Assembly (NCBI GenBank): GCA_004123355.1
Contig: SCHM01000003.1
Coordinates: 992,001 to 1,056,000, forward strand
Reading direction: 5' to 3'
DNA from: Amphirosellinia nigrospora
Lineage: Eukaryota; Ascomycota; Sordariomycetes; Xylariales; Xylariaceae
Length of the DNA: 64,000 nt
The position numbers and the translations under genes were made by a program. Below, one piece after another: positions 58,251 through 64,000 of the stretch. Numbering within the stretch: position 1 is the first letter of the stretch; every line of letters starts with the position of its first letter. The notes under the pieces are model-generated. The model did not search any database, had not been told where the DNA came from, and saw only the letters and a program-made list of their open reading frames with translations.

Positions 58251-60566
58251 CTAGAGAACGAACAAGATTTTGATCTAGATTAATTAAATATCATTGGGGG
58301 GTTTTTAACAAAGACTAAATAAGTGTATATTAACGTAAATTTGAGGAAAGGTTGGAGCTTAGAGGTTCAAAAACGTTTGGAGCGTCAGTGGTCGATAAAA
58401 ATATTTATAATTGATGTAGAAGGACGCAAAGAAACCTTAATCTACATATCTTTGGTGGATTACTTAAAGTTCCATTCTTTGGGGATACCCCTATTAGAGA
58501 CTATGATGCTAATAAATCCACCTACTGTATAACTCCATCAGCATGTACTCCTAAAAGCGCTAATATAGACCACAGCTGAAGTTCTAATAAAGGCTCGCGA
58601 TATAACTAGGCTAATTAGGAATTTAGCTAGCTATTCATAATTCAAAATTTATTTTGCGATAAATTCAGATATAGCTCCTTAAAGGTAGCCTAGAACCCCG
58701 AACTTTTTCCCACGTTGCATAGCTTAGGTAGGAGGAATAAAGCATCTGGTAACAACAATATGCAAACACACTCGCTCGATCCTTTTTGTTCTTAGTGTGT
58801 TAGGCTGGGCTTAAGTATAAAGCGAGTCCAGTGGTCAATTCCTATTATTTGACCGCTCGCGCCTATTACCCATCTTTTCGTGGCCTATGGACGAGAAAGG
58901 CAGGCCAACGAGGGAAGATGCAACGCAAGGCGAGGGCTGAGTTAGGGAAACACGCGGCCAATTTCCCTTGGCCGACATGTGACATATGACTACAGAGTTT
59001 GCCTGTTGTAGCGGTTCCCTTCATGAACGGATCAAGGAAATAACAACAAAATAATTGGCAGGGTTCTGGGATTCAGGGTCGGATTTTGTCGGTATCTGAG
59101 TTAGCTGTGCGCCGACGTCATCCCGCGTTTCGTCCAGCAGGGATGTAAAGTGTAAAGCACAGTGCTGTACGGTGCCGGACAGTACAGTACCTCCACCACG
59201 CACATCATCGTCGGTCTGACCGCCTACTTGTACATACTGCAACATCAGAAGTGCGGAATCACTACACCAAGAGTTCAATTCGCGTTATCCTGCCACCCAA
59301 TCCAATCTAAAGCACGACATGAGCTCGGTCGTGTCGTGTCGTGTCGTGTCGTGTCGTGGCCAAGTAGTAGTGTCGCATTCTGTAGTCGTATCGTAGTCGT
59401 ATCTGGAGGCGGAGTAACACATCTGAATACCCAAAAAGCTGCCCAAGGTTGAGATCCTTCATCAAGTCACGAACATGGCCAGTCTGCCCTGGGCGCCAGC
59501 CAGGATTCCCCTGAATACCATAGTCCACTATTGCCTATACTTGGATCTAGGTAGGTACTTACTGTATATCTTACACTACACTAACAGAACTCATTGCGCT
59601 CTACGGCGATGGTTGGGCCCTAACCGCCATATTTACTTTAAGGAGGACCCTTGGATGATTCCAAGGTTCCTTTCATCGGCAGACAGTCAGATCTGATTGG
59701 CTCGCTGGTGCCCAATACTCAAACAAGGAATTTCCAAAGGTATGTGTATTATTGCATTTGATCTAAACTACTCTAGCGCGATTACGGCAAACAAATGGCA
59801 ATGATACATCAGTAGATGGCTAGCGACGCCAGGGCCCAACTGAGTTGCCCAATTGGAATTTCCCGATACTGTGTTGCTACTTATGCTAAGTCATGTGTTT
59901 CCGTTTAGCGCTAGGAATGTTCATCATCACTGGCTTGAATTGAATGCGCCTAAGTAAGGCCCAAAAAAGATAACCCAGTACATGTTAGACCTCGACGGTC
60001 GCCGGCATGGCATGGTCGAAGGGCTCTAGATATATATATACCTATATATGTATTTAAGTCAACGGGTGGCCGCGTTACCCTCGTGCTGGTGTCAGTCGAG
60101 CATCGGGAATCGACCAGGCCCGGGTCATCTGCCCAATAGACAGTCATCCCGAGCGGGTCATACTGCTTTTGCTTTACAGTAGTGGTGTTTCGCATAATAC
60201 AGCATAATACAGCTTCAAGCCACACAGCACACCAACCATACAGGGTCCCCCCCTAGTCTGGCCCCAGCAACCCACCAAAATTACCAAGAGGGGCCAAGTA
60301 TACCTGGGCCAAGGCCGCCGAACCCCCTCTGTCGTCATCACCTGTCTGACACATCTTGCCAGGATATCTAGCAGACAGACATCTGAACCGGATCTGCCTT
60401 TCCTCATCCCAGATCAAACCTAAATTCAACTTCAATTTACATTTATATTTACATTTACACTTGTATCTAGATTTTATATCTATCTCTATATCGTTAGACA
60501 ATACCTAAATCTATAACCATCTGCCTCATTGATCGACCGCCTCTCGCTGCTCGAAATCAATCCGAG
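58251..60566. other. Intergenic region, no gene seen
   Basis: About 2.3 kb without a supported gene. 58,300-58,700 is AT-rich. A short (GTGTC)n array lies at 59,328-59,358, and a palindrome-type motif, TCTAGGTAGGTACTT, lies at 59,546. The last 300 bp contain TATA-like and CATTTA repeats (about 60,440-60,490) upstream of the next gene. Confidence 0.45.
59328..59358. repeat. (GTGTC)n pentanucleotide microsatellite
   Basis: Six consecutive copies of GTGTC/TCGTG run from 59,328 to 59,358, in intergenic DNA. Confidence 0.95.
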
Positions 60567-62060
60567 ATGTCGTACCGGAGATCTGACGAGGACGATCTGG
60601 CGTACGGGGAGCGGTGGGACACGGTCGCTTGGCTTACGAGAGAGATCGCTTGGAGGAACGCGATCGCTATTACGCGCGCGCGCCCACCCGTGAAAGGACC
60701 GCGAAGCCTCTGTCGACTCACGATTCGTCGAGCGTCGGCTCGCGACCGTGGGAGGAGGATGACCATGTCGTGAAAGAAAGTACTACGACGAGGCACCACG
60801 ACGTCGTCGTTCCCCTCCCTGACTTGGAGAGACCATATACCGCGAAAAGAAAGAGAAAGGATCGCGAGTACCGCGATGCTTCGCCGCTCGCCGCCCACCA
60901 GGCTGTTGCGACGTCAGTCGTCCCTAGACACTTTTGATCGGCGACCAGCGCAGCGGCTATACGACCACGAGGAACACGGGCGCCCTCTCGCCGCAAGGAC
61001 TACCGCCCCGACCCCTAAGCCATCCCCTCCCCCTCCCCGCTCCGTGCCCTGCCCCCGCCGAGGATATATGCAGAGCACGACTACGAAGAGATCAAAGTCG
61101 CTGAACCTCAACGGTACGGCGATGATGACTTCCACGCATACCCGAACATGTCACGAGAGAGGATCGTGCGGACCAAGAAGATTAGGATCAGAGCGTATCG
61201 CGATCCAGCAGAGCACCAACCCATCGCAGCGCTCCCGCCGCAGTAGTTCGCGTGCTTCTTCGCCATCCTCAGCAGCGACACGGGTGGCACCGCCATTACC
61301 GTCAAGAGCGAATACCCCAAGAAGGGAAAGACGAGGATCCCAGTTCGTCTTGTCTCCATAAGGGCTATCGTAGAACTCCAGTACCTTACGTGATAGAGGT
61401 ATGTCCAATCACAAGGCTTTACTTTTCTACTTAGACGCCAAGGACTTGGCGCCTTGTTACGTAGAATGTCTTACTCACATGACGCAGGGGAACACCGTCA
61501 TCGTCAAAGGCGCTGGGGCAAGAGAACATCGACGAGTTGCTGAGGTTGAGCGAGAGTATAAGAAAGCCGATGCTGAACTGACCGCCGCCCGCTCCGTTCC
61601 AGGCCCGTGGTCGAAGAACGCAAAGAAGAGGTCTTCACGATCCCGCCGCCTGCCCCGCCGACACTCATCAGAGCGCCGCCGCCACCCCTCGTGGAAATGG
61701 TTAGAGAGACGATGATCCGTGAGATCTCGCCGAGCCGTAGTAGCTATACCACGACTAGCTACGGAACCTCGCGAACCCCGGTCGTCATCGACGCAGGGCC
61801 GCGCGAAGTCAGCGACAACGCCCTAGTGGGCCGCTGGCCATAGTGGGCGACAGGCCGTCGACCACCACTATCATCATGGCCATCACAGCCACAGCCATAG
61901 CAGAGACCGTGATCTCGTCCGAGCTGAGCGCCTGCCCACTGGTGAGCTCGTGCTATACGAGGAGGAGATCGAGAGGATCGAGGAGCCGCGGCGCGGGGTG
62001 CGAATCGAGAAGGACAAGAAAGGTAGGATGTCCATCAGCGTGCCCAAACATCGCAAGTGA
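60567..62060 (+). CDS. Charged low-complexity fungal protein, frameshifted
   Basis: The gene starts MSYRRSDEDDLAYGERWD. In the next frame it continues AYERDRLEERDRYYAR, DLERPYTAKRKRKDREYRD and, later, YGDDDFHAYPNMSRERIVRT and KKIRIRAYRDPAEHQP. The C-terminal part has SHSHSRDRDLVRAERLP, TGELVLYEEEIERIEEPRRG and VRIEKDKKGRMSISVPKHRK, ending at a TGA at 62,058-62,060. Arg/Asp/Glu-rich, His-rich and Pro-rich stretches (about 61,020-61,060 and 61,640-61,690) suggest a disordered nuclear or RNA-associated protein; this is inference. The conserved C-terminal motif recurs, as I recall, in long charged fungal hypothetical proteins. The frame changes at about 60,620 (one C missing in a CC pair), about 60,890 and elsewhere. 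An intron near 61,400-61,490 is possible. Family not named. Confidence 0.6.
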
Positions 62061-64000
62061 AGGTGCGCGCTACTATTTTTTCGCGGATCTCCGCCCAGTC
62101 CTTGCCATGTACGTTTGGCTAACGAGTTGTTCGAATTAGGCCCGCCCCCTAAGTTGATGAGGGCTATGCTTGCTACCCTCACATAATCCCCGCGAAAAAA
62201 AAACCCTACAGTTGAGCCCGGTACGGAAATACGTGGCTCCATTTGTGGCCCCTTCGAGCGGCATCACATCACATGAGATTACGACCGAAGAAGGGAAGCC
62301 GCTCAGTTACGAATTCCACTTTTTCTATATGACGATCACTTTGGATAGAAACGAAAGCGGCGTTTACTCACAGATCAATGAGCTTGGGGAGATATGATGG
62401 GAACGCTAAAGGTTCCATTTCTTAGGACACGAAATACGCCGTTGGAATGCATAGGTATAGCAAACGCCACGGCCTTAAGGAATATATAACGTCGTTACGA
62501 TCATGTCATTTCTTCCTTCTATGTATATAGCCGGTCAATGGGTGGTTTCAACTAAATGGCCATAGTTGCCATCGACGATATGAATGGTTCGTCTAATCGC
62601 ACGCTGTCTCAAAATATTTCTGCTTATGTGTGCCCATGCAAGAGGCGACAATCCCCATGGATGTTGTTGTGGAAAGGGATACCGTGTCATTTCAGAGCAC
62701 AAGATTATGCAGCTCGTTTCCTACTACTTGAAACGAGCCTTACCAGCGCCGGCGATACTTTATAATGGAATCTGGCTATACGCACCTGGTAGGACACAAG
62801 GCGCCCTTGGAAAGCAGCAACACGACAAGATACAACCCGATTTAAGAGCAGTCTCGTTACTATCTGATGGTATTCGCGCTGGGCGCTAATTGTTTCAATC
62901 TTGAATGTTTACCCGTTGATTTTCTCCTGAGTCATCACACATCTCGGACGGTTGGTTGACTAGACGTAGGCTCGCTCCTACACTAGCGTTCTTGGTCTTG
63001 TTTTGACAGCTCTCCATGGCCCATATGATTTCTATGGCAACTGAACATTCTACGTACGACCATAGCCTCTGGAAAACTCGGGATCCGTCCGCTCTCCCAT
63101 AGATAAGCCATAGAGCGCCAGATTAGTAGTTGGGTCGGTGACGACCAGCGAATCCCTGGTGTTGTACGTGTACTTTTGTCAATCTCTCTTTTTTTTTCAA
63201 CTCTTATGCTCTTCTCTCCATCCACCCTCGTTTTTTTCGTGACCCTTGTTGTTGTTCGTGGCCCAAGGGGTGGTGGTCAGCTGACGTTTTTCAACCGGTG
63301 TGTAGACTGTGCGTGTCTGGAGAAACCGATGTTATCTGACCGGTCTAACCTAGTGCTTTTCTACGGCGCGAGGCAAAATTGTGTTTAGGTCGCCTTACTC
63401 TTTTCCCTTGAGTGATCGATACGCTGGGCGGGGGTGCGTCTCCGTTGCAGGGGGCCCCCTCCGGGTGACGGGTCGTTTCCGGCGGAACACTGCAGCGGAT
63501 GTGATAGATCATTTTTCAGCTACGAGATCTCGCAAATCTGAACCAGCACTTTAGCTAACCCTAACTCTAGGAGCTGGTCGTTTGATGCTTTGTACACCGA
63601 AGTACCCCAAGCCCTGTTTGTATTGATTGGTTGAAAAAAAAAAAAAACTATTTTGTTTCGAGCCATTACAACTTGCACGGTAGCTGTCCTCGTTTCTTAT
63701 TTTCCAGAAGTCAACTACTTCGATTTGATAAAACCATGGTTATCACGTACCCAGTAATTAGGAGAACAATGATGCTACTGCAAGGAAGTGCCAGGCTAAC
63801 CGAAAATATCTATAGCCAGGTCAGCTTCCGGGCAAGTATCATAGCAAGGGGAGTGGTATGTCACGGTACCATCCCGTGGGGAGTGACGTTTATGTCGGTG
63901 TGTTTTGGGCAGGATCCCAACGCCACCCCGGCTCATGTAGCGAAAGATAACGTGGGGGCTAGACAGCCTGTCCTTGTTCGCCTACCAGGTTTCCGGAACC
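62061..64000. other. Region without a supported gene
   Basis: No recognisable domain appears on either strand. Frames at 62,170-62,397, 62,584-62,889 and 62,983-63,225 have no motifs, and I found no splice links between them. Poly-A/T runs occur at 63,188-63,198 and 63,634-63,647. Confidence 0.5.

Noticed and set aside
36330-58310. Shared short sequence CATTGGGGGGTTTT near 36,330 and 58,290
   Set aside because: Only about 14 bases are shared and the flanks do not align, so chance similarity is enough; no terminal repeats or target duplications are visible.
1-64000. CRISPR arrays, bacterial operons, tRNA and rRNA genes
   Set aside because: No regularly spaced repeats, Shine-Dalgarno-led operons or tRNA B-box (GGTTCGANTCC) sequences were seen. 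The window is eukaryotic with spliceosomal introns.

Overview
The window is nuclear DNA from a filamentous ascomycete (Pezizomycotina). Genes are split by short introns of about 55-200 bp with GTRNGT donors, CTRAY branch sites and YAG acceptors. The gene set is typical of such fungi: a fungal phytochrome hybrid histidine kinase, Zn2Cys6 regulator, DAL5-type MFS carrier, secreted GMC oxidoreductase, HeLo-like/ankyrin protein, ABCC and ABCG transporters and small cysteine-rich secreted proteins. The gene content suggests Sordariomycetes; this is inference, and no rRNA or other marker is present to fix it.

Layout. 1-2.8 kb: no supported gene. 2.8-5.6 kb (-): RGT1-like glucose-response Zn2Cys6 regulator. 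7.2-7.9 kb (-): two-exon SET-domain protein. 9.6-11.3 kb (+): MFS anion/vitamin-type transporter with an incomplete 5' end. 12.6-17.4 kb (+): phytochrome. 18.7-20.4 kb (+): HeLo-like plus ankyrin protein. 21.5-25.0 kb (+): ABCG transporter with a cysteine-rich N-terminus. 25.8-27.5 kb (+): broken flavin amine oxidase. 27.5-31.0 kb: gene-poor. 31.0-33.3 kb (+): secreted GMC oxidoreductase. 33.3-38.5 kb: AT-rich, gene-poor, with a (GGAAA)n array. 38.6-46.3 kb: accessory-looking block with three predicted secreted proteins, a broken conserved fungal hypothetical and an intact two-exon hypothetical. 46.5-52.2 kb (-): full-size ABCC transporter. 52.6 kb: alpha/beta-hydrolase fragment. 53.8-55.9 kb (+): secreted phytase-like esterase. 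57.2-58.3 kb (-): SF1/branchpoint-bridging-like splicing factor. 60.6-62.1 kb (+): charged low-complexity fungal protein.

A pattern crosses most of the long genes. Their reading frames break at points where adding or removing one or two bases of a G, C, A or T run restores an obvious family match. At least 18 such sites are listed in the findings. This looks like consensus error in the assembly more than real decay, so most of these genes are annotated as CDS with frameshifts. The amine oxidase is different because it also carries Trp-to-stop changes.

No biosynthetic cluster, CRISPR array, tRNA or rRNA gene or complete transposon was found. The most novel-looking items are two sequence-related introns inside the ABCG gene (introner-like), a small secreted protein built from a duplicated four-cysteine motif, and a dispersed intergenic palindrome around TACCTAGGTA.
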